A DNA stretch of 64,000 nt from Sophora flavescens (GCA_030762895.1 JAUPTC010000208.1:1-64000); one strand, 5' to 3'. Numbered from the stretch's first letter, positions 34,667 through 46,718 are shown. Program-made: numbers and translations. Notes: generated by a model not told the origin, from the sequence alone.

Positions 34667-35821
34667 TGGTCAAAAAAAAGTGAGCGGTTTGTAAAAATGT
34701 AGTTTAGGGAGACAACTCGGATATCGTTTCACAAGGACTCTTAGGTTGTTGTTATTAACACAAAAATCAGTTTTTTTTTTGGGGGGTTGGATTAAAATAA
34801 AGAAAACAAAACAAAAACAGAGTAAGAAAACAGAGCAGCTTAAATGATTAACAAATAAACTAAAGCGATTAACCTACTGTTCTCGAATCCCCAACTATCA
34901 TCGGTTCATGTAAATTCCAAGCCCTAAGCAGATTCTAATCCCCTTTCGGTTGTAGCAACAATTTACAAGCGAAACCACTACTACAGATATATGTTCCTAT
35001 TCCCGAATTAAGCAAACGGGGTTAGGCCCTCATGAACTAAGCGAACATGAATGAACACACGCGAATTAAGCAAACACGATTTAATATAGGAACATAACAT
35101 CAACGAAATAAATCAATACAACACTATACACTCCTGAATTAAGCAAACAGAAATATATAGCATAGTATTGAAAAGAGAAAAGCAAACAAAACAGGAATTA
35201 CAAAACCTCAAGTGTGATGGAAATCAATTACAGTAGACTAATCTAGGAGACTAGCTCTCCATTACAGAAATAAACACAAAAGAAAAGAAAATAAACTACT
35301 AAAAACTACTACTAATGACTCCTACTCTGACTGACTCCTTCAGTTCTGCCTAAAACAGGCTTATATACAACTTCTGGATTCCGCGGACTCGCGAGGCGAA
35401 CACTGTCTCGCGAGGCGAATCTTGCAGCGTTTGGTCTTCTCGCGAGGCGAAGTACGGCTCGCGTGGCGAGGAATGGAAAAGTCATGGCTTCTGGTCTTCA
35501 GTCTCGCGAGGCGAGTCATCTATTCGCGGGGTGACACAGAAAGGTTGCAAATTTTCTGGCACAGTCACCTTCAGGTTCGCGAGGCGAATGCCTTCTCGCG
35601 GGGTGAAAGCTCCAGATTTATTTCTCTTTATTAACCTAAAAATGGAAAATAGCATAAGTGCTTTATTTAACTCTAAATCAACCAAATTAACCTAAAAATA
35701 CTTTACAGACTCAAAATGCTGCTTAAAAACAATCAAGTCTAATTTGGGCGAAAATGCGATATAATTAGCACAAAACCATGGTCATACTAGCCATAAAACT
35801 AGATGAGCCAGCGGCTGATCA
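34667..35821 (-). mobile_element. 5' LTR of the young Athila-like element
   Basis: 1155 bp, ends TGGTCAAAAA and GGCTGATCA. Its CTCGCGAGGCGA array spans 35381-35607 with the same pairing as the sister copy; the TATA box is at 35361-35369. Confidence 0.9.
35381..35607 (-). promoter_or_regulatory. U3 CTCGCGAGGCGA array, 5' LTR copy
   Basis: Same eight motifs in four pairs as 30853-31081. Only small changes (for example GGGGCGA to GGGGTGA in two weak copies). Confidence 0.75.
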
Positions 35822-38108
35822 TTGTCGCAAAACTTTTTAGTTTCGACATATAAAGAATGAACACAAAGAAAAACAGCAAGAACAAAACGTTTTACATGCA
35901 TTTTGCATTTTTCTGTGGCAAATGTGCCTAAAGGTTTTATGCGTGGTACCTTGGTAGGTATCCATGTTATTAGGTACATTTCACCTTTGGGTGAAATGAA
36001 TGGGGGTATAGGAAAGGCCGGGCTAATTACGACTATTTCAGGAGCTCGGATATTACTCATATTTTATAGGTCGAGTTAATTACGACTATCGTTGGATGTT
36101 CTTGTGAACTACTTACGATGATGGTTGGAGCTCGTATCCTACCGAGTTATGTACTTAAATAGTTGGAACTCGGAACCTTGACAGACCAAATTATTTGAAA
36201 CTTACCATATCTGGCAATGTTTATATTCTGCCTTATTCGGCAATGAGAGCCTGATCAGCTCATCTATTGGTTGGTTGGAGCTCTGGAGATTAGGTCTCAA
36301 AGTTAGTTGATGAATATTAAAGTGTCATGGTTTTTAAAGCGGTTACGACTGACGGGTATGAAACCATTTGAGATATATTTAAATATATTGTTATCTTTAA
36401 TATTTATGACTAAGTGGTAATTGAGAGTCGTACATGTGGTTGTCGTTTTAAAATCCATATATTGGAACTCACCCTTGCATATTAAGGTTCTTCTGTCTTT
36501 GCTATCGTACCTTGGTACACGAATGCAGATATTGCAGAAGAGTTCCTTAAGTCAGTTGGAGACTTAAGTCTGGATTGCGAAAAGAGGTGTGTGATCATAG
36601 GGATGATCACAAGGTTTTATCAGCGAGTATCTTGTAGAGCGACCAGCTTAGGATTTCTTTGGGATAGTATGATTTGAGAAAGTTTGGGTGGGTATTTTGA
36701 AAACCTTTATTTGGTTTAAAATTCTGTTGTGAATAATATATTTTATTTTTACTATTGAGATAAGTACGTTACGTACTACCCTATTTAAAGGAAATTGTTT
36801 TACACCCAGATTTTCCGACTCCAAATAAATCAAATTTTTCCGAAAGCATCCAGCAAAAATATTTTTAATTTATTTCCGCACGTGTTAGTATAGTAATGCC
36901 CAAGGGGGGTGTTACATCCACCACCGTTAGCAGTGACTAATCTCCGTCCGGGAACCTGTTGGGTACATAAGATGGGTTCTCCCTTCCCAACCAGGTTTTC
37001 TCCATACACAAGAGTCAGGATTCGAACCCCTAACCACTTGCTTAAGGTGTTCAAGTCCCTTACCACTTGGATCAATCATATGTTGGTGATATTATAGTTT
37101 TATTATGAATTTTCAATTTTTTTTCTTTTTATTCTAAATATTTTCATACTTTATTATATTTTATTTTTTTATAATTTATATTTTTTAAATTATATAAAAG
37201 ATAAAATTATCTTTGTGATAAAATTATATATAATTTTTAAAACTTTTATAATATAATTTAACTTAAATTAAATTTTAATAATTTTAAATATTTATTTTTA
37301 GTTTTTACTTTAAATATAATTAAATTATTAGAATAATTTTTTATATTTTCAGTTTTTGATAATAATATATATATTAAAATTAGCCTTGTGAAAAAATAAT
37401 TTTTTAAAATTAATTTTTATTATTTTTATTAAGTTAAATTAAATTTATAATTTTTTAAATTATTTTTTTTTTAGTTTTTATTTTATATACTTTTACATTT
37501 TATTATATTTTAAATTATTATTATCATTATTACATTTTTTTAGTTTTAGTTTTTAATTTATTTATATTATATAAAATGACAAATTTAACCTTTTTACAAA
37601 ATTAATTATAATTTTAAATTTTAGATATTTCTATTTTTTGAAATTTATTTTTATATTTATAATTTTGAATATTAACGTTTTATTTTTATTTTTACTTTAA
37701 ATATCTTTATATTCTATTATACTATAAATTAATATTTTATTATACTTTAATTAATTTATATATAAAATATTTTTATATTTTAGTATATTTTAAACCACCT
37801 TATCATATCCTATTGATTTTTAACTCAACCTCCCCTCACGATAGAATTTTAAATAGATAGACATAATATGATAGGTGACGGGCTTGAGTTAACTTTTGGT
37901 TCACCAAACAATAGTTTAAAACATGATATGATAGTTTATCATATCATGTCTCTGTTATCCTGACCACCAAACGAGCATAGTTTGGTGAGTCAACGAGATA
38001 GGATAAATTTATTTGTTTATATGTTTCTCACTGGTTAAAATTTATATCATGTGGGGGGAGCTAGGTTAGAAACAAATTGGATAAGATAGAAAATTTGTTT
38101 CTCGTCTA

Positions 38109-38364
38109 GGCTTGTTTGGTAAAAACCAGTGAATAGTTGAATTAATTATTATTTACATTTCATGTAATTGAAAGTAAGTGGGGAATTTAATTAAATAGTA
38201 GGGATTAATCCAAAGAAAAAATGATAACCTATTAACTATAAACTCAAACGCTACTACAAATAGCATTTGGAAAAAATGCTATAAGCTAGTTTTTAAATGA
38301 TTACCAAGCGGGACTACTTTTACATCCGCTATAAGATAGCGGATTTGACAAACCAAACAGAGCT
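38109..38364. mobile_element. 256 bp MITE with 3 bp target duplication
   Basis: Ends GGCTTGTTTGGT and ACCAAACAGAGCT, flanked by CTA (38106-38108, 38365-38367). The right half has GCTATAAGATAGCGG dyads. Most likely Harbinger-like, noncoding. Confidence 0.6.
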
Positions 38365-38424
38365 CTAATCACTACCCCTAACCATAACCCTCTAAATTCT
38401 ACTTTATAAGAAGGTAATAGCGAT

Positions 38425-38525
38425 GTGGCATTGGTGAGGTGGTGGCGTGGTGGTAACGGTGAAGCTCCGATGTGGTGGTGGTGCAGTTGTAGCGGTGGAG
38501 TTACAGCGAGGTGGTGGCGTGGCTA
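38425..38525 (+). repeat. GGTGGTGGC low-complexity tract
   Basis: Repeats of GGTGGTGGCGTGG and GTGGTGGTGCAG within AT-rich DNA. Could be a coding scrap but no convincing frame is present. Confidence 0.5.
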
Positions 38526-38629
38526 CCACATCTTGCATGTGAAATCAAAGTGAATTTGTGAGTTATATCATGAAAAACGTCAGCCTTTCCTCCTTTATTA
38601 CCCATGTACAACTTTGTCTGTCATTAATG

Positions 38630-38800
38630 GAAATGTTACTGTCTACGTAAAATGTTTTACACTGTCAACCAATCACAAAAATGACTTTTGAGGTGATTTA
38701 GATAACAATCAAAGATTTTCAACCACGTAGCGATTTATTATTGGTTGATAGTGTAAAAAAAATTACACCGATAGTGAATACTAATTAAACTCTTTTAAAA
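38630..38800. mobile_element. Small foldback MITE
   Basis: TTTTACACTGTCAACCAATCA near the left end pairs with TTATTGGTTGATAGTGTAAAA near the right end. Outer CTGTC/GATAG arms extend the inverted repeat. About 165 bp, noncoding. Confidence 0.55.
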
Positions 38801-39740
38801 AATATGTAATATGTAATTCTTATATAGATATAATTTTGTCATCTGGATATAACTTATATCATATCTTGTCATTATCCGTTTTACTTAAATAGACAACATA
38901 GCACTATCCTATCTAGTGAGTTATTTGGTGCGCATCAAATATTGTATAGGATAAGATCTTATTATGCTCATATCATATCATATTCCTGTCAAATTCTCTT
39001 ATCATATTCGTTCTTATTTTATCCTGACCACCAAATAAGGCCTAAAGTCATTTAATTTGTCACTATTATGTTGGTTGTGGCTAGACACTCAAGAAGGGGG
39101 TGAATTGAGTATTTAAAAATTTTCCAGTACTTAGTGGAAAAACAGAGTTTTCTTGCAAAAATGGTTTACACCCAATTTCAGATTTTATCTTTCAAAATTT
39201 AGTTTACAATTAATGTAGAGATGATAACACTAATGCACCAATTGTTCTAACTATATCTAACAAAGGATTTCTGCATAAAGATTCAACTACAACACGCATT
39301 CAAACAATTTCTACCAAGATTTAAAACATGTATATGACAAATATCCAAATCGATTTATGTTTAGCTACCTCCACCTCGTAACCTACAAACAATCTCACTC
39401 CTCTAGTAGTTTCTCCACTGCAACTAGAAATTACAATATCTGATTACAATCATCACAAGGCTTTAATACCTTGCATAAACTCACCAAACAGCACACTAGT
39501 TTTTTCTACCCAAGGATCCCTTCTATCCCTGTGAAACAACTAAGAGATACCCTCTCTTATCTCAGTAATTCAAAAATTGAATGAAATAAAAGATTTGTGA
39601 CTCTAAAAGTCAGATTATACAACTTGAAGAACTTATGAATATTACACTTTTCTCTCAAAGATGAAGCTTAATGAAAAACTTGGAATTCATATTTGAAAAT
39701 TCTGAGTGATTAGGTTGTTGAGAAGTGTTTCTATAATGCC

Positions 39741-39750
39741 CTTTTATAGT
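39741..39750 (-). promoter_or_regulatory. TATA box of solo Copia LTR
   Basis: ACTATAAAAG on the minus strand. Confidence 0.5.
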
Positions 39751-39849
39751 GATTTGAAGAAATAGATCCGTTGGACAAATTATAGAATCAGTTTGAAGTG
39801 AAACATAATCAGTTTCTGAAAACTAATGCGACATAATTTGTGTTATACA

Positions 39850-40230
39850 TCTATGTATTAAACTGTTTTTGAACTTTTGTACATGTATACACAGATTACA
39901 TTCAGTTAATCTGTGTACATCTGTGTATCTCTTGCTTTGTTCTTGAGGACAGAGATTATCATCTTTGTACGTCAATGTATATCAGAACGTTAACCCAGAA
40001 CCTCATACACAGATTGTGTATATCGATTGAGTTCACAAACTCAAATCCCGAAGCTTCTGATTTGAACTATACACAGGTGTATGATTCTGTACATCGATGT
40101 ATACTTCAGTTTTCTCAAGAATCAGCTTTAATATACATGTGTACAACTCGCGTACACGAGTATATTGCAGAATTTTCACTCACACTTAGAAAATTAACTG
40201 AAGATACACATGTGTAACAAACAGGTGTAT
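39850..40230 (-). promoter_or_regulatory. U3 array of TACACA..TGTGTA dyads
   Basis: About ten dyads such as TACACAGGTGTA, TACATCGATGTA, TACATGTGTA and TACACATGTGTA, in the 100-490 bp upstream of the TATA box. Two neighbours are paired at 20 bp (TACACAGGTGTA/TACATCGATGTA) and 19 bp (TACATGTGTA/TACACGAGTA). Function is inferred. Confidence 0.6.
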
Positions 40231-40630
40231 CACTCCGTTTTATTTCCTTTTTCATTTAACATATTTTGAAAATCCTTTTTCATGAAAAACCTTATTGATT
40301 AGTCTTTTAAAAACTTAGGTTTTCCTTTGTTTCCCAAGAGCTGTACTAAGAGATCAAGCGTGCTATTCTTACAATAGTATCTAAGAACTTAAGATCTTCA
40401 ATCAACTAGGTCTTCATGCTTTGTTCCATGTTATCCTTTGGATCTTTGAAACTCATTATCTTCTTTGAACTTTGTCATCTTATCCTTTGATCCTTTGACT
40501 TTATCCTTCATGAGTAAACTTGCAAATACTTGAACACTTTATTAGTGTATAATCAAATTGAAAAACTCATATAAAATGCACATTGCTTGTCATACATCAA
40601 AACCTCAAAAGGGCTTAGTCTTACATATTA

Positions 40631-41144
40631 TACTATATATATTTTGGACTTACAATTTATTTTTATTTTAACATTTTTCTTATGTTTTAAAATCAAAATA
40701 AATTGTGATTTCGTTATATCAAAAAAAGTTTGTGATTCTTGAACATATAACAACCGTATTTATGACTAGAGAGAGGACAAAGATAAATTAACCGAATAAG
40801 AACATAAAGGACCATCTTTAGAGCATCGAAATAAAGCGGAGCACTGCTATCTTAAACGCCATTTTTATATCATTTTTTAATCATTCTCCTAATCATATTA
40901 AATAAATAAAAAATTAAGGGCTTGATAAAGAGTGTTCTAAGGACATCATTTAAAGATTCTAAACAAAGTATTATTTATTTGTATAAGAAGGGGGATTATC
41001 ATATATTAAGTAATGAACTTAGGGGTAAAGCACCCACCACGATCATTGTTTACAAAAATTTCCAATAACGGATTAACAACATTAACTAATTGGACTTGCG
41101 TAGGAGCATCAAAGCTACTTCTAGCTAAAAACTATGCACACTTA
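40631..41144. other. Noncoding, no features
   Basis: AT-rich, no gene or repeat structure recognised apart from the MITE that follows. Confidence 0.5.
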
Positions 41145-41611
41145 GAGTGTGTTTGGGAAAGCTGGAAAAAAAAGATTATGCTGATAATTTGTTTTCAAAT
41201 AATCGATTATTGTGATAATCGATTATAATCAGAATCAGTTTTTGTTTGGGTATGTTTGCTGAAAAGCGATTTTAAGATAATCTATTTCGTTTGGGTGATA
41301 CAAAAATAATCACTTTTCTATAGTAAATTACGGAAAAGGATATGGAATTATTTGTTTAGCCAAGGAGCAGCGTGAATGTGTATCATTTGGTGAGGGGTTT
41401 TAGGGGAAACGGAAAAATGCCTTTAAAGCACAAAAAGCTTTTTAAGAAAACAGTCCTGGGTATCAGCTGGTAAGAAAACAGCTTAATTTGCCAAAAAAAA
41501 GCTTTTTAAGAATTTCAGCTGTAGACCCAAACACCTCAGATTATTTACAAAAAGCTTTTTGGACCAAAAAACAACTGAAACTAAATAATTTCAGCTGTCC
41601 CAAACAAGCAC
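41145..41611. mobile_element. 467 bp Harbinger-like MITE
   Basis: Ends GAGTGTGTTTGGGAAAGCTG and CAGCTGTCCCAAACAAGCAC, flanked by TTA (41142-41144, 41612-41614). Interior contains AATAATCGATTATTGTGATAATCGATTAT dyads and AAAAAGCTTTTT repeats. An inverted relative lies at 56327-56726. Confidence 0.75.
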
Positions 41612-42314
41612 TTATTAGATTCTCCGAAAGAATGTTACAAAGAAGTCTGCCAGTCATCACTTCGTCGAAGAAGAAACATAATCTCTTCCAGGAGAGATTT
41701 AAACTGAGGTTGAATGAAGATACCTCCTATGATATAATTCACAATAGCAATGACATCAATTTGAAAATTTACTTTTCCGAGGAACAAATTTCGAGCAACT
41801 CTAAATCCATGGAGAAAAGCTAAAACCTCAGCTTTGAAAGCACTACACTGGCCCAAGTTGCAGACAAAACCCTTCATAAGATTCCCATTTGCATTTCAGA
41901 TTATCCCACCATAAGCATCTAACCCCGAATTTTTGTTATGCGCACCATCAATGAGACACCCCGTTGTGCCCCGGTGTTTTATTAGCTTAAAACTTTATTA
42001 TTTTATTCCTTAATCGCTCGCTTAACGGGAAAAGACGTAAAAATTAAAACTTATTTAATTATCATATAACTTCTGCAAATTTAAAACACACCAACGTTAA
42101 TATATATAAATACGCACCTGTTTATTTATTATAATACCCAAACACTGTTAAGGGTACCCTTTTAGTAGGATCCCCACAGGCATAAACTTAACTATAGACA
42201 TACTTAGAGGAAATATAAAATACTCCTTAGACACACTGACCATAATGTCTATACTCTAATCGCCATGGATCACAGCTCGACCTCCAGCGTCTGGTTCGTA
42301 AGGAGTTCCATCCA

Positions 42315-43003
42315 ACTTATGCACTGATCATCACCTATTACATGATATGTATTTATAAAGCTATATGTGAGTCTTGATCCTTGTGACATCATCAATCCTT
42401 GTGAGTCTTGATCCAAGTTAGTTATTGCACTAACTAACTAACGAACCAACTTCTCAGCCGATTGCAAATTGTCGCTCCATGATCGATTATTAGGTTGACC
42501 ATAATCGATTATGCTATCTCTATCTCGGACGTCTTTCATAATACTAGCAATAATAGATTATGCTAATCAATTATGATGCTCCTCTCAATCATATAATCGA
42601 TTATACCATCACCATAATCGATCATGCCTCTGCAACTATAACTTCATATTGTTGATTTTGAGGTACTTCTCAACATTAAATTTATTAAATATATTAATAT
42701 ATTAATTCTTAACAATTTTTTTAAATTGTTTAATCATTACCTAATAAAACTTTTTTATGTTTGTCTATAATTAACTAAGATCATCTCCGATGAAAGTTAC
42801 TATGGACACAAGAGCTGATTCTGTCATTAGAGCACTAGTAGTAACATGGCATTAATATATAAGCACCATTTCTTAGGATCGATTTTTAAACAAACTAACT
42901 AACTTTAGAGTTGCAATATTGAATTAAAGAGTTGCTTAAAATAATTTAAAGTAAAAAAATATTATGCTACACGGTGAAATTCATAAATATATATATATAT
43001 ATA

Positions 43004-43043
<40 letters not shown>

Positions 43044-44337
43044 CAACTTCAATAAATTCCACCTGATCAAAGTCACTATAACTGGACGGTAAAAAAATAT
43101 GAACACTATAGCCAAAAAAAATAAAATACGGAGAGACTCGACCATCGTTTTACTTTTATCAATTTTTTAACAAGTCTCTAACACTAAATTTAGAGTGAAA
43201 TACTTCAACATCTTTTCTAATTGGTTGATATTTTCTACATTTATCTATTTTATAAAAGCTACATAAAACCTCTTTAATATTTACACATACACTTATAAAA
43301 AATGTTACACATGAATTTAATTAAACACAATAAGTTTGAACTCAGGAACGCTTAGACAAGATGACACATGTATTTTCCAACTTAACCGGTGGTCCAAGTT
43401 CAAATTTGAGTCTCAGGAATGTAGCAATGTTAAAAATCTATAGGGAGAGTTTTGTCGTCCTTGTGATCCTATCCAACTCGAGAGATTAATCTTTGCAGTC
43501 ACGCATGGTGATACTATGAGAGGAAAAAACACACACAATAAGTTTAACTTTAACGAAGTCATTAGCCAACTATTAATAATTTTGAAATAAAATTTTAATT
43601 CTAACTTTACCATTCGCTCGCATTACTAAATGATTTGTGCTTAAAATGTTATTTTCATCCTTAAATCTTTACCTTTAAATGTATTTTTATCTCTTAATTT
43701 TATTGATATTTCAAGAAACGGTGATGATTAAATAATCATTACCAATTGATTACAGATTCTGTTAGTAGATTAATTGTGAGAGTTTAATTTTGATATATAT
43801 TAATATATTTTTATTATAAAATTCATACACGGTCAATATTTCACAAATAAATCACTGAGTTAAAATTTGCTAAGAAACATTATGTACATTTATTTTGTAT
43901 AAACTATTACAACTTTAATTTTTTGGTCTAAATTCAATGTATCCCAATATTATCAATGAAGGACTAATCACTGTTCATGAAACATGACTTTCGCTGGTGA
44001 ACCATTATTTTAATTTAATAATACAAACTTTGCCATAAACAATTATAACTCTTGGAAAAGTAACGAAAGTTGTCCAACTTTAATGTACAGGTGATACGTC
44101 AATCATAAAGCATGGAAGAAAAGAAGAGGGCATATATTGATCCGTACATAGAGCATTGCCACCTTGACAAGTCTAAAAAAGATTCAGGTTTTATTCATTT
44201 TTTAAATAAAAAGGAAAGGCTCGGGTTAGGATCGATCATATATAACAAGGGAAAGAGAAGTTAGATTTAAAAATTAAACCATGGAATGTACAATAAAAAT
44301 TTCTCATATGCATTTCTCCTATATAAAAAAAAATCAT
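42315..44337 (+). repeat. 2 kb templated copy of 47577-49582 inside the LTR
   Basis: Collinear, same-strand and very similar to 47577-49582, including part of a Copia LTR and the (TA)n tract. It lacks target duplications or element ends. Left edge shares ACT(T) and right edge TCAT with the recipient LTR. Confidence 0.85.
42987..43040. repeat. (TA)n microsatellite
   Basis: About 50 bp of TA with one interruption; counterpart of 48249-48300. Confidence 0.85.
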
Positions 44338-44524
44338 CTAGGTTAGACACTTCTAAATCATTATCCTCACACCTAAAACATCTCTTAGACAACATATATT
44401 TTTGTTTAAAATCAACTAAGCATAGTATTAAAAACCAGACAGATCAACATGCATAACACAATATCAAGAAATATTCAAGTATCACGTTATCACATAAAGT
44501 AATTTATCACAAAAATAAAATCAA

Positions 44525-44625
44525 CAAGTCAGACTCTGTCACGAGCTGACCGTGATAGCCATCATGACCGTGACAGGCATCGAAGGCAAACATTTCTACA
44601 ACACAGAATTTGTCATGACCTGGCC
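44525..44625. repeat. Stray CACGGCCGTG-type dyads
   Basis: GTCACGAGCTGACCGTGATAG, CATGACCGTGACAGG and GTCATGACCTGGCCAT resemble the Athila-like U3 array but sit in a Tekay-like LTR that lacks them in its other two copies. Confidence 0.45.
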
Positions 44626-46718
44626 ATAGATAATGAAAATGATTTCTACTACATAGGAAGGAAAATTATTTTGCTCACAATCTCTTAGATGATGATAATA
44701 GAAGACATAACAAGATCACATCAATTGGTTTCACATTTTTATGATTTTTCTAAAATTTTCTACAATTATTTAAAGTTCTAGATCTAAGAATGAAAAAAAC
44801 TTGAAATAGGAAGAACGAGATCATAAGATGAGATGAGATGATCATGAATGATCATAGTACCTCAAGTGTGTGGAAGAAATGAAGAAAATATTATGATTTT
44901 GGCAAGTTTCCCTTAAAGCATGAACTTGAGCTCTTCGAGAGAAAATGGAGTTTTGTGTGATTTTGTGGAAAAAAATGAAAGTGATGAAGAGAGAAAGGGA
45001 AAGGAGCTGCGGTTTTGGGGTCCTTTTATAGGTTAAATCTTATGCCTTGTTTGGTTGTTAGATGTTGGATTAATAGCTTTTGTGATTATTTAATTAATAT
45101 AAGCTTAACTATAGCTAGTAATTAACTTAACTAGGGTTACTTTGCTAACTAGGGTTGACATTCATGTGGCTAACATTATTTGAGTGGTGTGGCTGCCCCT
45201 TGTCCACACAAAGTGACCATGGTTCCCTAACCATGGTTTAGATTTAACTCGATGTCGTTTAGGTTAAGCTTATGGGTATTTTGGTCTTTTTATCTTAAAA
45301 TATCTCTCTTAATATCTAGATATTTATGAAATTGTTATAAATGCTTGGTGACTCATCCTTCATGAGTCATCATGTATGACTCGTTGTCCCGATATCTTGA
45401 CGGGTCTCTATTGTTCCGTTTTCGACTCCGTCGGTTTCCCGATTAGGGTTTCTATCTGTTTTTCGATCGAAAATTTTCAAAATAACCAAACTCGTTGGAA
45501 ATATGATTTAAACATAAACCATTTCGTTCACGAGTCAAAATTAGGTTTTCTGATCATTAAAATCTTACTGTCAATGAAAACACTGACCGTTTTCCATCCG
45601 AACTTTTACCAAAATTCGTCCGTATAAACATAATATTTTATTTCTGATCAGAAATTTGGAAAGTAGACTTCCTCACGAATAAAATATAAAAAAACTACAA
45701 ATTTCAGTTTTCGGGTCAAATTAGGGTTTTCTGCCGGTATAAAATTATACTGTCTGTTAAAAACGCAGACCGGGCTCCGTCTGAATTTTCAACCCAAAAT
45801 TTCACCGTAGCCTTCTACCATAAGAGAGACTATGAATATGATTTTATTTTATTTAAAATCACTTTCTAACTCTCAGATTAAAATATAATTAATTATAATT
45901 TAACCGGTTAAACAGCGTAATTAAAAATCTGGCTGTTACAATCAATATTAATTTTCACGAGGTCCTTAGGTGGAGGCTGCCTCATCCCACATTCATCTAA
46001 ACCTTGTATTGATCAAGGAGCACATGAGGCTTAGCAAGCTCATGCTCAATACATTTAGTCTGAGTAGTTACCAACTGCCATAGATCCTCACCCGTTATAG
46101 ATGATTGATTGAACACCAAATTGTTCCTATCTTTCCATAATGCATTTACAGCAACACTAAAAAAAGAAAACCAAGATCATGGAACCACACCAATCCCTTC
46201 AGAGGACAAATTCCAATCTAAACAAGGTAGTAATTCTAAACTGAAGAACTTGATTACTCCAAGATACTGGTGGAATTACTCTATTCCAGAATTGAGTTGC
46301 CTCTTCACAATCCCTCAAGATGTGCATAATTGTCTCAGGACTTGAGTTGCATCTAGGAAAGGAAGAATTTGCTGTCATACCCCTAGATCTCCTCTCATCA
46401 TTAGTCAGTAATCTACCATGTACTAATTTTCATTGAAAAGCTAAAAATATATGTTCATAATGTGTTAAATACACAATTTTGCATAAAGCTTACTTTTTTA
46501 GATTTCTTAAACAATGCCCTTAGAAAACTCGTTAGCATTTACCAAAAATTAATAATCTTAAATGTTGGGTTTTAGTCTGGCAACGAAACACCTTGGACAT
46601 ATAAAGCAAAACACAAGAACAATAAAGCAAATTAACCCCAACAAAGACAAATCGAAAATTAAGAAAGAAAAAACTGTAAAAGAAGATGAATATCGGGATT
46701 TAGTGGTTCAACCACATA

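Larger units (their letters stand above)
30120..35821 (-). mobile_element. Young non-autonomous Athila-like element
   Basis: Target duplication TTGTC (30115-30119, 35822-35826). LTRs 30120-31294 and 34667-35821 are almost identical, so insertion is recent. Minus orientation follows from the tRNA-Asp primer site (34644-34661) and the polypurine tract at 31295-31330 (GTTTAAGTTTGGGGTATTT on the minus strand). The 3.4 kb interior encodes a gag-like start and an unusual acidic, cysteine-repeat region, but no protease, RT or integrase. It must have relied on a partner element. Confidence 0.9.
27312..36916 (+). mobile_element. 3.9 kb solo LTR (Tekay-like), split by an Athila-like element
   Basis: Begins TATAACACCCC (a mutated TGTAACACCCC) and ends GGGGGGTGTTACA, flanked by TCCAC (27307-27311, 36917-36921). 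Its two pieces, 27312-30119 and 35827-36916, total about 3.9 kb with no gag or pol. Subdomains resemble the Tekay-like LTR family of this window (for example GGTCTGCGTTTTCGCTGACAG near its start) but are clearly diverged. TATA at 28086-28094. Confidence 0.82.
27272..37090 (-). mobile_element. tRNA-derived SINE, split by a solo LTR
   Basis: Read on the minus strand from 37090. An A-box region (GATCCAAGTGGTAAGGG, 37057-37073) is followed by a B box GGTTCGAATCC (37018-37028), then a body with AACCTGGTTGGGAAGGGAG, and a tail of about ten A at 27272-27281. The target duplication ATTATAGTTTT is visible on both sides (27265-27275 and 37091-37101). Once the LTR inserted at TCCAC is removed it is about 210 bp, normal for a plant SINE. 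I do not assign a family. Confidence 0.8.
27117..37977. mobile_element. Second Harbinger-type MITE, split by a SINE nest
   Basis: The left end TGGCTCGTTTGGTGTGGTCAG follows TTA (27114-27116). The right end TTATCCTGACCACCAAACGAGCA is at 37955-37977. The two arms (27117-27275 and 37091-37977) align with the MITE at 11817-12583 across the same AT-rich interior. The right target duplication is not clean (TAG), so the outer border may have mutated. Everything between is a SINE, which itself was invaded. Confidence 0.75.
37978..39050 (-). mobile_element. Inverted, truncated Harbinger-type MITE copy
   Basis: 37981-38100 (TTTGGTGAGTCAACGAGATAGG, then GGGGGGAGCTAGGTTAGAA) matches the reverse complement of about 12410-12520 in the first MITE. 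The stretch 38880-39050 ends TTATCCTGACCACCAAATAAGGCC, a right-end-type terminus. The middle holds other insertions. This is a plausible rearranged third copy. Confidence 0.5.
39069..40625 (-). mobile_element. Solo Copia LTR (SIRE/Maximus-like)
   Basis: Plus-strand ends TGTTGGTTGTGGC and GTCTTACA, with target duplication TATTA (39064-39068, 40626-40630). 1557 bp, no coding. On the minus strand U3 begins TGTAAGACTAAGCCC and includes GATGTATGACAAGCA, and the LTR ends near CACCCCCTTCTTGAGTGTC, features I associate with SIRE/Maximus LTRs. The minus-strand TATA box is at 39741-39750, with a palindrome array upstream. Confidence 0.82.
41952..45940 (-). mobile_element. Solo Tekay-like LTR with replaced interior
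   Basis: Same family as 18896-22177: ends TGAGACACCCCGTTG and CTGGCTGTTACA, target duplication ATCAA. A minus-strand TATA box lies in CCTATAAAAGGACC near 45021-45034. From 42315 to 44337 the LTR body is replaced by a copy of 47577-49582, with about 635 bp of LTR missing. Around 44525-44625 it also holds CACGGCCGTG-like dyads foreign to this family. Confidence 0.85.
41635..46450 (-). pseudogene. LINE 3' remnant (zf-RVT and RNase H), split by a solo LTR
   Basis: Minus-strand order. About 46440-46280 has LTNDERRSRG, then a zinc-binding RT domain (ETIMHILRDCEEATQFW). 46150-46090 has ALWKDRNNLVFNQ. After a solo LTR inserted at ATCAA (41947-41951, 45941-45945), 41946-41635 has the RNase H part (DGAHN...GGII, then GQCSAFKAEVLAFLHGF, then QIDVIAIVNYI). 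This domain order is typical of plant L1-type ORF2 C-termini or related captured RVT_3 genes. Stops occur in all pieces. The RT core is absent. Confidence 0.75.

Noticed and set aside
37018..37074. A tRNA gene
   Set aside because: A and B boxes are present but the cloverleaf stems do not form and a SINE body with poly(A) tail follows; it is a SINE head.
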